Shown here: positions 1 to 5,459 of the stretch, piece after piece
Position numbering within the stretch: position 1 is the stretch's first letter
Layout of the letters: every line of letters begins with the position of its first letter
Source: Candidatus Omnitrophota bacterium
GTDB lineage: Bacteria; Omnitrophota; 4484-213
Length of the DNA stretch: 5,459 bases
Direction: 5' to 3'
Assembly: GCA_003645805.1 (NCBI GenBank)
Contig: QNCL01000050.1
Location: 1-5,459, forward strand
Program-made: the position numbers and the translations under genes
The notes under the pieces: generated by a model
Told to the model about the DNA's origin: nothing
Database searches by the model: none
The model's input: only the letters and a program-made list of their open reading frames with translations

Positions 1-661
1 ACTCTACACTCTGACGTGCGAAAACCCACTTCCTTTCTACTCCTTGCACATCAATTGGCCAAATTTCAATTATTCCATCTTGCCTTTTAACATTTTTGCC
101 AGCAGGATGAAAATCATCATCTGGCACTTCTCCAAAACCAATAATCTTATTATCCTTAACCAAAATTGGATAAAAGCAATTTCTAGCGTCTGTTCTTAAA
201 GACTCTCCACCATGATCTTTAAACTCTTCCTCTAACGGCTTTTCTCTTTTTATCTTACCTATCACCTTAAGTCCTTTCCTAAAAATAAAATACACAAACT
301 CGTTCGTATATGAGAAATTAGTACCCTGTACTCCTCTCGGATTATGAATAATTGTAATGCAATGCTTTTCAAAATCATCAAAAATCTCGTCTATCAAAAC
401 ACCCAATCGAGGTTGCTCGTTTTCATCAATTGCAACCTGCAAAACGCCATCTTCTTTTAAAAGTAATTTGGCCACCTCCAGTCTATTTTTCATAAATGTC
501 AGCCATGTAGAATGTTTAAAGCTGTTGTTATAAGTAAAAGTATCTTTTGAACTCCCAGTATTATACGGCGGATCAATGTAAATCAGCTTCACTTTCCCAG
601 CAAAGCGTTTTTTGAGAGAGTGGAGAACTAAAAGATTGTTGCCTTTAATAATTAAGTTATC
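1..661 (-). pseudogene. Type III-like DNA methyltransferase (Mod), catalytic part downstream of an in-frame stop; runs off the window
   Basis: Reading the minus strand from 661 gives 220 codons with no stop up to the window edge, in the same frame as the upstream piece ending at 662. It starts DNLIIKGNNLLVLHSLKKRF and continues to the methyltransferase motif IV, DPPYNT (DPPY at 574-563). In beta-class N6-adenine or N4-cytosine methyltransferases such as Type III Mod, DPPY precedes the AdoMet-binding FxGxG motif; that motif, and the rest of the protein, would lie beyond position 1. Text such as NSFKHSTWLTFMKNRLEVAK after DPPY is typical of Type III Mod. The family modifies DNA with AdoMet and partners a Res helicase-nuclease, not visible here. 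The first usable start after the stop is GTG at 592, without a convincing ribosome site, only six codons before DPPY. I therefore read this as the distal half of a gene broken by a nonsense codon. The family call is strong; functional status is unknown. Confidence 0.85.
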
Positions 662-1192
662 TTAAATGTCACCATTTTCATCTGTCCGAAAGCCATCAAA
701 TTTATGCTCACCTTTGGCGTCAATTCGTTTTGCGTTGGTAAAAACTTTAGGGTCAAAAAGACGACTGATTTCATCTGGCGCTAAAATTTCATTCCAGAAA
801 ATTTCATCGCGTTTTTGGTCTTCTTTTGTCATTCCGCCTTCTAAAACACAATCTTTATAGGGCCAAGAAAGCACAACTTCTTTTTTCTCGCTGATAAACT
901 CGCCTTTTTCATCAATCAATCCGATTTTATTCTTAAAAGCAGTATAAGAATCCGGCAAAAATTGTTTGTTGGAGACAAATTTTACAAACTTGTCTTTATC
1001 AAAAATAAGCGTTCCATTCACTTCAACAAAAAATACTTCTTTCATCTTCTTATCAGGCAAAAGAAGTTTTATAAGTCCTTTATCCAGTTTCAAAGCCAGT
1101 TCAATAACTTTATTCTTCAAAATCTCGCCTTCGCTTACAAGGCGTTCATCTTTTTGAAGTAATGATTTCAAATTGTTTAATAAATTTTCCAT
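662..1192 (-). CDS. N-terminal fragment of the same Type III-like Mod methyltransferase, ended by a premature TAA
   Basis: A 176-residue frame runs from ATG at 1192 to TAA at 664-662. It matches, from memory of the family, the N-terminal region of Type III Mod proteins: MENLLNNLKSLLQKDERLVS at the start, then KNKVIELALKLDKGLIKLLL, FLPDSYTAFKNKIGL, and WPYKDCVLEGGMTKEDQKRD followed by FWNEILAPDEI. This part lies before the catalytic core and has no methyltransferase motif, so alone it should be inactive. It ends ENGDI-stop, and the next in-frame codons give DNLIIKGNN, which continues directly as in intact relatives, where a sense codon (I recall lysine) sits at the stop. One base change from AAA or AAG would produce it. 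The start is supported by family alignment rather than its ribosome site: AGGATGAG at 1209-1202 is rather far upstream. Codon use is AT-rich compared with rtcB. Alternatives are a sequencing error or stop read-through. Confidence 0.8.
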   Translation of the reverse strand: MENLLNNLKSLLQKDERLVSEGEILKNKVIELALKLDKGLIKLLLPDKKMKEVFFVEVNGTLIFDKDKFVKFVSNKQFLPDSYTAFKNKIGLIDEKGEFISEKKEVVLSWPYKDCVLEGGMTKEDQKRDEIFWNEILAPDEISRLFDPKVFTNAKRIDAKGEHKFDGFRTDENGDI

Positions 1193-1201
1193 AGTTTTTA
1201 T

Positions 1202-1243
1202 CTCATCCTAAATTTTAACCAATTAAAATAGAAAAATCGTCAA
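1202..1243 (-). promoter_or_regulatory. Possible weak promoter and ribosome site for the methyltransferase gene
   Basis: TTGACG at 1243-1238 matches five of six bases of a sigma-70 -35 box. The best -10-like words downstream are poor or badly spaced: GTTAAA after 18 nt, TTAAAA after 19 nt, and TAAAAT after 20 nt. AGGATGAG at 1209-1202 is the only purine-rich, Shine-Dalgarno-like stretch before the ATG at 1192; its AGGA core is 13 nt away, longer than usual. The methyltransferase gene needs some start signal if the upstream unit terminates after the tRNA, but this one is tentative. Confidence 0.25.
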
Positions 1244-1260
1244 CTATCTCGTAATTCTCT

Positions 1261-1285
1261 AAAAAAGATTGGTTCGAGCCTCCAA
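1261..1285 (-). terminator. Weak terminator-like hairpin after tRNA-Ser
   Basis: On the minus strand, TTGG (1272-1269 complement partner CCAA; arms at 1285-1282 and 1272-1269) can form a 4-bp stem around a 9-nt loop. One base later comes an interrupted T-run, TCTTTTTT, with six T at 1266-1261. The position, 17 nt past the tRNA CCA, is where a terminator for the serS unit would be expected. The stem is short with only two G-C pairs, so the call rests mainly on the T-run and location. Confidence 0.3.
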
Positions 1286-1302
1286 ATTCTAGCGTGAAAT
1301 AT

Positions 1303-1392
1303 TGGCGGAAGGAGCAGGATTCGAACCTGCGGCCCGCATAAGCGGACTCCGGTTTTCAAGACCGGCGCATTCAACCACTCTGCCATCCTTCC
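1303..1392 (-). tRNA. tRNA-Ser (anticodon UGA), CCA encoded
   Basis: The minus strand folds into a full class II tRNA of 87 nt plus encoded CCA (1305-1303). The acceptor stem pairs GGAAGGA (1392-1386) with TCCTTCC (1313-1307), followed by discriminator G at 1306, as expected for serine. The anticodon stem is CCGGT/ACCGG around loop CTTGAAA, giving anticodon TGA at 1358-1356, which reads UCA and other UCN codons. A long variable arm forms from GTCCGC and GCGGGC (six pairs, one G-U) with a TTAT loop, diagnostic of Ser rather than other UGA-like anticodons. The T arm is GCAGG/CCTGC around TTCGAAT. There is no intron. Its 5' base lies immediately after the stop codon of the upstream protease gene (TAA, 1395-1393), so it is probably cut by RNase P from the serS-unit transcript. 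Its charging enzyme, SerS, is encoded 650 nt upstream. Confidence 0.97.
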
Positions 1393-2064
1393 TTATAGGT
1401 AAGCCAAGACCTTTCTTATCTCTTTTTCTACTACTAAGAGGAAGTGCTCAAAACTAATGTGCTTGGACAAACAGGAAAGGATAAACACCAAGGTGAGGAG
1501 GTTAACCGTATAGATTAAAGAGAAAGAGAAAAGGCGACCAGTTTGAATAATATCCCTCTGTCTTTGAGAAAGAAAATAAACAGTCAAAAGAAGGTGGAAT
1601 GCCCAGGTGAAACCAATAAGAAAGAGAAAAAAACTCAAGTATTTTCTTACATCTAAGAAGATGGAAAGGAGAAGATATACAATAACTATGGCAAGGCTAT
1701 AGATAGGAAATAGATAGGGAGAAAGAGCAATAAAAAAATTTGTTTTTGTCCCCTTTACACTTCCTCTTTGTGCAGAGATATGAATCTTTTTTACCTTTCC
1801 TTTGAGCAGAAGAATAGAGAGGGCATGGCTTAGTTCATGCCCAAAGATATAAGGTAAAAATGGTTTTCTAAACAGAAAGTGAAATAAGGCATAACTCCCT
1901 GCTCCCAGTAAAAAATAGGCTTCATTTACCTCTATTCTAAAAGAAGAGAGAAGTTTCAAGAAGGAGTAGGTGAGAATAAGAGCAAAGATACTAAGAAAGA
2001 TGCCAAAGAGAAACTTTCCCGCTCCAGATAAGGAAAGACTACTTTCTGATTTCTTTGCCATCAA
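1393..2064 (-). CDS. Multi-pass membrane zinc metalloprotease, M50 / site-2-protease-like
   Basis: A very hydrophobic protein of 223 residues. The motif FGHELSHAL around residues 75-82 is an HExxH zinc site (H76, E77, H80) inside a membrane segment, as in M50 intramembrane proteases. SPYLFP (115-120) sits where related M50-like proteins have a conserved Gly/Pro turn, and D171 in QRQRDIIQTGR is a candidate third zinc ligand. Likely membrane segments lie near 17-40, 47-66, 70-88, 108-134, 142-165 and 178-200. The family cuts membrane-embedded substrates; no substrate can be named here. It lacks PDZ and CBS domains and is short, resembling compact stand-alone M50 proteins. The start is TTG at 2064 or ATG at 2061; these are the only Met-coding options, since the rest of the protein has no Met. 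No good ribosome site is seen; a 26-nt overlap with the serS end suggests translational coupling. The TAA stop touches the tRNA-Ser. Confidence 0.8.
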   Translation of the reverse strand: MMAKKSESSLSLSGAGKFLFGIFLSIFALILTYSFLKLLSSFRIEVNEAYFLLGAGSYALFHFLFRKPFLPYIFGHELSHALSILLLKGKVKKIHISAQRGSVKGTKTNFFIALSPYLFPIYSLAIVIVYLLLSIFLDVRKYLSFFLFLIGFTWAFHLLLTVYFLSQRQRDIIQTGRLFSFSLIYTVNLLTLVFILSCLSKHISFEHFLLVVEKEIRKVLAYL

Positions 2065-3301
2065 TATATTTCTCTAAAACAGAGGGAAGTTTTATACTTC
2101 CGTCTTCCTGTTGGTAGTTTTCAAGCAAAGCAATTAAGGTGCGCGCCAGAGCCACTCCTGAAGCATTTAAGGTATGCACATAGCGAAGCCCTTGCTTTGT
2201 TCTATACCTTATATTTGCCCGCCGTGCTTGAAAATCCTCAAAATTGGCACAACTACTTACCTCTAACCATAGATTGCTCCCTGGAGCAAATACCTCCAGA
2301 TCGTAGCACTTAGTAGAAGCAAAACTCAGTTCTCCCGTACATAGAAGGACTACCCTGTAGGGCAAATTCAGCCTCTTCAATACCTCCTCAGCATCGGTGA
2401 GTAGAGATTCTAATTCCTCATAAGAATTCTCCGCATGCACAAACTTCACCAATTCCACCTTATCAAACTGATGCACCCGCACCAACCCTTTAGTTTCTCT
2501 GCCATAACTCCCCGCCTCTCGCCGAAAACAGGGAGTATAAGCAACATACTTAAGAGGAAGTTCGCGCTCATCCAGAATCTCATCACGATGCAGATTGGTA
2601 AGAGGAACCTCTGCAGTAGGAATGAGAAATAGATTGTCTTTTTCCAGACAATACATATCTCCTTCTAACTTGGGTAGTTGTCCAGTATTAAACATTGAAG
2701 AGCGATTGACTAAAAGAGGAGGAGAAATCTCCTTATATCCTCTCTGAATATGCACATCTAAAAAGAGGTTTATCAATGCCCTTTCCAAAAGAGCACCTTT
2801 TCCTTTGAATAAAGGAAAGTTAGAACCAACAATCTTTACGGAACGCTTAAAATCAAGAATGTCTAAATTCTCTGCTAACTCTAAATGGTTTTTGGGAGGA
2901 AAAGAAAAGGATCGCTTCTCTCCCTCCTCTCTTATTATCTTATTATCCTCTTTTCCTTTCCCTATGGGAACAGAGGAGTGAGCAAGATTGGGGATATAAG
3001 AAAGCAGGTTTTCTATCTTCTCCTCCACCTCTCGAAGTTCCCCTTCTTTTTCTTTTATCTTGCTGGATAAATTGCGCATCTCCTGAACCCTTTCTCTAAC
3101 CTCCAGCCCTCTTTTCTTTATCTCTCCGATCTCCTCGCTCTCCCTGTTCCTCTTTGCTCGCAACTCTTCTACTGTGCTCTTAAGAGTGCGCATCTTCTCA
3201 TCCAACTTCAGCAGAGAATCGATATCCACCTTCTCTCCCTTTGCTTCTGCTGATTTCTTCACCAATTCTGGATGTGTGCGAATAAACTTCAGATCCAGCA
3301 T
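2039..3301 (-). CDS. serS: Seryl-tRNA synthetase
   Basis: SerS is the cytoplasmic class II synthetase that activates serine with ATP and loads it on tRNA-Ser (and on tRNA-Sec where present). The 420 residues fit the bacterial length of about 420-430. Residues 1-110 start MLDLKFIRTHPELVKKS and form the long, charged antiparallel coiled coil (about 30-100) that grips the long variable arm of tRNA-Ser. The core carries the serine-binding TAEVPLT (229-235), class II motif 2 with CFRREAGSYGRET (258-270) and VRVHQFDKVEL, then KCYDLEVFAPG (331-341), EVSSCANFEDFQARR (347-361), and motif 3 SGVALARTLIALLENYQ (381-397). All catalytic regions look intact. The ATG at 3301 follows GGGGAG (3313-3308) with 6-nt spacing, and sits 25 nt after rtcB. 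The stop (TAG, 2041-2039) lies inside the start of the protease gene. Conventional bacterial SerS rather than the methanogen type. Confidence 0.98.
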   Translation of the reverse strand: MLDLKFIRTHPELVKKSAEAKGEKVDIDSLLKLDEKMRTLKSTVEELRAKRNRESEEIGEIKKRGLEVRERVQEMRNLSSKIKEKEGELREVEEKIENLLSYIPNLAHSSVPIGKGKEDNKIIREEGEKRSFSFPPKNHLELAENLDILDFKRSVKIVGSNFPLFKGKGALLERALINLFLDVHIQRGYKEISPPLLVNRSSMFNTGQLPKLEGDMYCLEKDNLFLIPTAEVPLTNLHRDEILDERELPLKYVAYTPCFRREAGSYGRETKGLVRVHQFDKVELVKFVHAENSYEELESLLTDAEEVLKRLNLPYRVVLLCTGELSFASTKCYDLEVFAPGSNLWLEVSSCANFEDFQARRANIRYRTKQGLRYVHTLNASGVALARTLIALLENYQQEDGSIKLPSVLEKYIDGKEIRK

Positions 3302-3307
3302 CCTAAT

Positions 3308-3313
3308 CTCCCC
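3308..3313 (-). promoter_or_regulatory. Shine-Dalgarno site of serS
   Basis: GGGGAG lies 6 nt upstream of the serS ATG, within the 25-nt gap after rtcB. It supports this start and independent translation initiation in a shared transcript. No promoter or terminator fits in the gap. Confidence 0.7.
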
Positions 3314-3326
3314 TCTACTTGCACCA

Positions 3327-4781
3327 CTAACCCTTTATCACTCCTAACGGTTTCATTCGGCAGACTTTTTTAGAAATACCCGCTCCCTGCACAACATCTA
3401 CCACATCCTCTACATCTTTGTATGCCTGAGGTGCTTCCTCTGCTAATGTTTCCTTTCCTGCTGTTCTAATCACTATTCCCTTGCTCTTCAGTTCTCTTGC
3501 CAAAACAGATTTGTTTACGGACTTTATTGCCGCTGTGCGAGACATCAATCTACCTGCACCATGGCAGGTTGAACCGAATGCTTCCTCCATTGCCTTTTCT
3601 GTGCCTACCAGGAGAAAAGAGTGTCTTCCCATATCTCCTGGGATAATCACTGGTTGCCCCACCTGTTTGTATTCGTGAGGAATATCCGGATGAAAAGGAG
3701 GAAAGGCGCGCGTAGCCCCTTTGCGGTGCACACAAAGTCTTTTTCTCTTTCCGTCAACCTTATGCTCTTCAATCTTGGCAATATTGTGTGCAACATCATA
3801 GACCAACTCCATCCCCAAATCCTCCCATTTCTGCCCAAAGAATTTTGCAAACCCCTTACGCACAAGGTGCATCAAAACTTGACGGTTCGCCCAGGCATAG
3901 TTAGCGGCACAGGACATTGCAGAAAAATAGTCTCTTCCCTCCTTAGAGTTTAAGGGGGCACAGACAAGTTGACGATCCGGGAGTTTGCTCTTATCAAAAT
4001 GCACGAGCATCTTTTTTAGATAGTCATCACATATCTGATATCCAAATCCGCGGGAGCCACTATGGATCATTACCGTAATCTGCCCCTTAAATAACCCAAA
4101 GACTTTGCTTATCTCTGGTTCGTAGATCTCCTCTATCACCTGAATCTCGCAAAAATGGTTTCCACTCCCTAATGTCCCTACCTGCGCCTTTCCTCTCTCA
4201 TATGCCCGGGAAGAAACCTTGCCCGGATCTGCTCCCTTGAGTGCCCCTTTTTCCTCAGTAAACTGCAAATCCCTCTCTACGCCATATCCCTGCCTTACTG
4301 CCCAACCTGCTCCTTCTATAAGCACTCTTTCCTTCTCCTTTCCTGCCAATCTAATTCCTCCCTTTGAGCCTAAACCCGCAGGGATCTCTTGAAAGAGAAG
4401 GTTAATCAACGCCTCAATCCTATTCTTTATCTCCTCATAACTAATCCTGGTGCGCAGAAGGCGAACCCCGCAGTTTATATCATAACCTACACCTCCGGGA
4501 GCAATTACCCCCTCCTTATCAGGGTCTGTTGCTACCACTCCTCCTATACAGAAACCATAACCCCAGTGGATATCAGGCATTGCTAAAGAGTATTTTACTA
4601 TTCCCGGGAGAAAGGCGGTATTGGCTACCTGCTCAGGCGCTCTATCCCGCCGAATATCCTCCAGCATCTTCTGATTGGCATAGATCCTTCCCGGGACACG
4701 CATCCCTGATTTATAGGTTCTGGGTATCTCATAACAGAAGTCGTTAACCTTCTCAAGCGGTCCTGTCCAACTTTCGCTCAT
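3327..4781 (-). CDS. rtcB: RtcB-type RNA-splicing ligase (3'-phosphate/5'-OH RNA ligase)
   Basis: RtcB joins RNA ends bearing 2',3'-cyclic or 3'-phosphate to 5'-hydroxyl ends, using GTP and Mn2+ through a guanylylated histidine. The 484 residues match the long form seen in archaea and animals (Pyrococcus horikoshii 481) rather than the approximately 408-residue E. coli form. Signature elements run in order: MPDIHWGYGFCIGG (68-81), GGVGYDINCGVRLL (96-109) with metal ligands D101 and C104, GSGNHF (205-210) with N208 and H209, HSGSRG (240-245) with H240, AHNIAK with H332, KGATRAF (354-360), and HGAGRLMSR (407-415) with H407 as guanylylation nucleophile. These align with P. horikoshii D95, C98, N202, H203, H234, H329 and H404. 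The enzyme therefore looks fully active. The ATG follows AGGAGG by 9 nt and archease by 14 nt. In bacteria the role is likely RNA repair or tRNA/rRNA processing. The nearby tRNA-Ser has no intron. Confidence 0.97.
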   Translation of the reverse strand: MSESWTGPLEKVNDFCYEIPRTYKSGMRVPGRIYANQKMLEDIRRDRAPEQVANTAFLPGIVKYSLAMPDIHWGYGFCIGGVVATDPDKEGVIAPGGVGYDINCGVRLLRTRISYEEIKNRIEALINLLFQEIPAGLGSKGGIRLAGKEKERVLIEGAGWAVRQGYGVERDLQFTEEKGALKGADPGKVSSRAYERGKAQVGTLGSGNHFCEIQVIEEIYEPEISKVFGLFKGQITVMIHSGSRGFGYQICDDYLKKMLVHFDKSKLPDRQLVCAPLNSKEGRDYFSAMSCAANYAWANRQVLMHLVRKGFAKFFGQKWEDLGMELVYDVAHNIAKIEEHKVDGKRKRLCVHRKGATRAFPPFHPDIPHEYKQVGQPVIIPGDMGRHSFLLVGTEKAMEEAFGSTCHGAGRLMSRTAAIKSVNKSVLARELKSKGIVIRTAGKETLAEEAPQAYKDVEDVVDVVQGAGISKKVCRMKPLGVIKG

Positions 4782-4790
4782 ATCTCAAAA

Positions 4791-4796
4791 CCTCCT
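4791..4796 (-). promoter_or_regulatory. Strong Shine-Dalgarno site of rtcB overlapping the archease stop
   Basis: AGGAGG (4796-4791), a full consensus, shares its first base with the last base of the archease TGA stop (4798-4796) and stands 9 nt from the rtcB ATG. It fixes the rtcB start and implies that ribosomes ending archease can feed rtcB initiation. Confidence 0.85.
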
Positions 4797-5212
4797 CATA
4801 CATCAAAGATAACCTCAGCCTCCCACATCTCTCCTTTCTTTTCTATTCTTAAATTGTGATAGGTTACTCCTTTTATCTCATTAAGCAATAAATGTCTTTC
4901 TTCATCAAACTCCTCTCCTTTAACTCCTCCTTTAACCCGATTCTCCTCCAGTTTCTCTATAAAGAACTCCTTGCCCAAAATCCTCTTCACATTAAAGCAA
5001 TAAAGCAATTCGCTTAACCAATTTACCAGCAACTCCTCTATATCTTCTGCTTCACATTCTATCTTTATCTCTTCTCGAGTTTCTATCCCTTCTGTTCCGG
5101 CAATAATTGCAAACATTCCTTCGGCGGCATAGATAAAGATTTCCTCTATGTCTTTTCCCCGCACCCTTAGCCCTATATCTGCGGTATGCTCAAGCAACTC
5201 ATATCCTCTCAT
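4796..5212 (-). CDS. Archease (RtcB activator)
   Basis: Archease is a small cytosolic protein that speeds RtcB guanylylation and restores multiple turnover; archaeal and human forms accompany long RtcB enzymes. The 138 residues have normal family length. Family landmarks: the N-terminal YELLEHTADIGLRVRG (4-19), with the conserved acidic residue in HTADIG, then AAEGMFAII (29-37), the helix ELLVNWLSELLYCFN (60-74), GVTYHNLRIEK (115-125), and the C-terminal EAEVIFDV (131-138), which carries the conserved terminal Asp of the metal site. Nothing is truncated. The ATG at 5212 follows AGGAG by 6 nt and lies 3 nt after the expected gyrA stop. rtcB starts 14 nt downstream, so the activator and its enzyme are co-encoded, as in many archaea and some bacteria. 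Confidence 0.95.
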   Translation of the reverse strand: MRGYELLEHTADIGLRVRGKDIEEIFIYAAEGMFAIIAGTEGIETREEIKIECEAEDIEELLVNWLSELLYCFNVKRILGKEFFIEKLEENRVKGGVKGEEFDEERHLLLNEIKGVTYHNLRIEKKGEMWEAEVIFDV

Positions 5213-5218
5213 TCCCTA

Positions 5219-5223
5219 CTCCT
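5219..5223 (-). promoter_or_regulatory. Shine-Dalgarno site of archease within the gyrA end
   Basis: AGGAG at 5223-5219 is 6 nt from the archease ATG and overlaps the last sense codons of gyrA. This suggests gyrA and archease share a transcript and may be translationally coupled when gyrA is read in its original end frame. Confidence 0.6.
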
Positions 5224-5339
5224 GCTCCTCTATCACCCTTGCCACTGCCATCACCCTATCTCCGGGATTTAAAGAGACCAATCTTACTCCTTGAGTATTT
5301 CTACTCACCTTCCTTATCTCGGCAATAGAGGTGCGTATT

Positions 5340-5348
5340 ACCATTCCT
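5340..5348 (-). other. gyrA: Apparent deletion junction in gyrA at a short microhomology
   Basis: AGGAATGGT at this point can be read both as the end of the upstream segment (R-N-G) and, shifted by one base, as the start of the downstream segment (G-M-V). A word able to serve both sides is what remains when sequence between two short direct repeats is lost. The second copy is not in the window, so this is inferred from the protein reading. Confidence 0.55.
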
Positions 5349-5459
5349 CTTTGTAGTTCTAATATTTATCATCCCTTTACCTCCGCGTGCCTGCCTTCTG
5401 TATTCAGAGAACTCTGTGCGCTTCCCAAAGCCCTGTTCCGTGACGCTGAGAATCGTAGC

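Larger units (their letters stand above)
5216..5459 (-). pseudogene. gyrA: DNA gyrase subunit A, C-terminal end (5' part off window), frame broken by an internal deletion
   Basis: GyrA is the DNA-cutting subunit of gyrase; its C-terminal pinwheel wraps DNA. From 5459 the minus strand reads ATILSVTEQGFGKRTEFSEY, then RRQARGGKGMINIRTTKRNG, typical of the last blades. After RNG (about 5340) this frame turns to unrelated NTHLYCRDKEGE and stops at TAG 5303-5301. The true GyrA ending appears in another frame from 5347: GMVIRTSIAEIRKVSRNTQG, then VRLVSLNPGDRVMAVARV, closing IEEQE with TAG at 5218-5216. In Bacillus subtilis GyrA, about 20 residues separate the equivalents of NG and GVLIR, so this is not a one-base slip but a missing segment of roughly 60-70 bp that also shifts frame. 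The original stop remains 3 nt before archease. Because gyrA is normally essential, an assembly error is as likely as a real truncation. Confidence 0.85.

Noticed and set aside
662..664. TAA in the methyltransferase as a genome-wide recoded sense codon
   Set aside because: TAA ends the protease gene exactly at the tRNA, TGA ends archease, and TAG ends serS, rtcB and gyrA, so all three act as stops here.
666..1162. Plus-strand open frames opposite the methyltransferase N-terminal part
   Set aside because: Low-complexity Lys/Phe/Ser-rich translations antisense to recognisable Mod sequence; no independent evidence of coding.
1268..1284. Plus-strand GGTTCGAGCC resembling a tRNA T arm, possible tRNA remnant or attachment site
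   Set aside because: Only two of five T-stem pairs form and no anticodon arm or acceptor stem accompanies it, so it is not a tRNA; too short to call an attachment site.
2435..3070. Plus-strand open frames opposite serS
   Set aside because: Antisense to conserved SerS motifs and the coiled coil; no start signals.
3481..4747. Several plus-strand and alternate minus-strand open frames of 60-110 codons inside rtcB
   Set aside because: They lie fully inside a well-supported RtcB gene, lack family resemblance and ribosome sites, and are what a long coding region produces by chance in other frames.
5301..5348. Programmed ribosomal frameshift in gyrA
   Set aside because: A slip cannot restore the roughly 20 missing residues, and no slippery heptamer is seen at the junction; a deletion explains it better.

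Overview
The window reads as bacterial chromosome with every supported gene on the minus strand. Bacterial features are a GyrA C-terminus, Shine-Dalgarno-led starts, operon-like packing and a tRNA-Ser with an encoded CCA. No marker fixes the phylum. An archease paired with a long, archaeal/eukaryotic-length RtcB, and the protein sequences generally, would fit an uncultured deep-branching or candidate-phylum lineage, but that is inference.

Layout in transcription order (high to low coordinates): (1) 5459-5216, the 3' end of gyrA, with the reading frame broken by what looks like a small deletion; (2) 5212-4796, archease; (3) 4781-3327, RtcB RNA ligase; (4) 3301-2039, seryl-tRNA synthetase; (5) 2064-1393, a multi-pass membrane metalloprotease of M50/site-2-protease type, overlapping the end of serS; (6) 1392-1303, tRNA-Ser(UGA), starting on the base right after the protease stop codon; (7) 1302-1193, a 110-nt AT-rich gap with a weak terminator-like hairpin and a weak possible promoter; (8) 1192-1, the N-terminal part of a Type III-style (Mod, beta-class) DNA methyltransferase, interrupted by one in-frame TAA and running off the window.

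Genes 2 to 6 have spacings of 14 nt, 25 nt, a 26-nt overlap and 0 nt, so they look like one transcription unit, probably continuing from gyrA (3 nt upstream of archease). Its theme is RNA maintenance and tRNA charging: archease activates RtcB, RtcB seals broken or spliced RNAs, SerS charges tRNA-Ser, and a tRNA-Ser is released from the transcript's 3' end. The protease is the odd member and has no obvious link to the rest.

The methyltransferase lies just past the 3' end of the tRNA, is visibly more AT-rich than rtcB, and belongs to a commonly mobile gene class, so the tRNA may mark the edge of an acquired segment. I see no CRISPR array, insertion sequence or wholly new system. The points most worth checking are the two broken reading frames at the window ends and the zero-spacing protease/tRNA junction.
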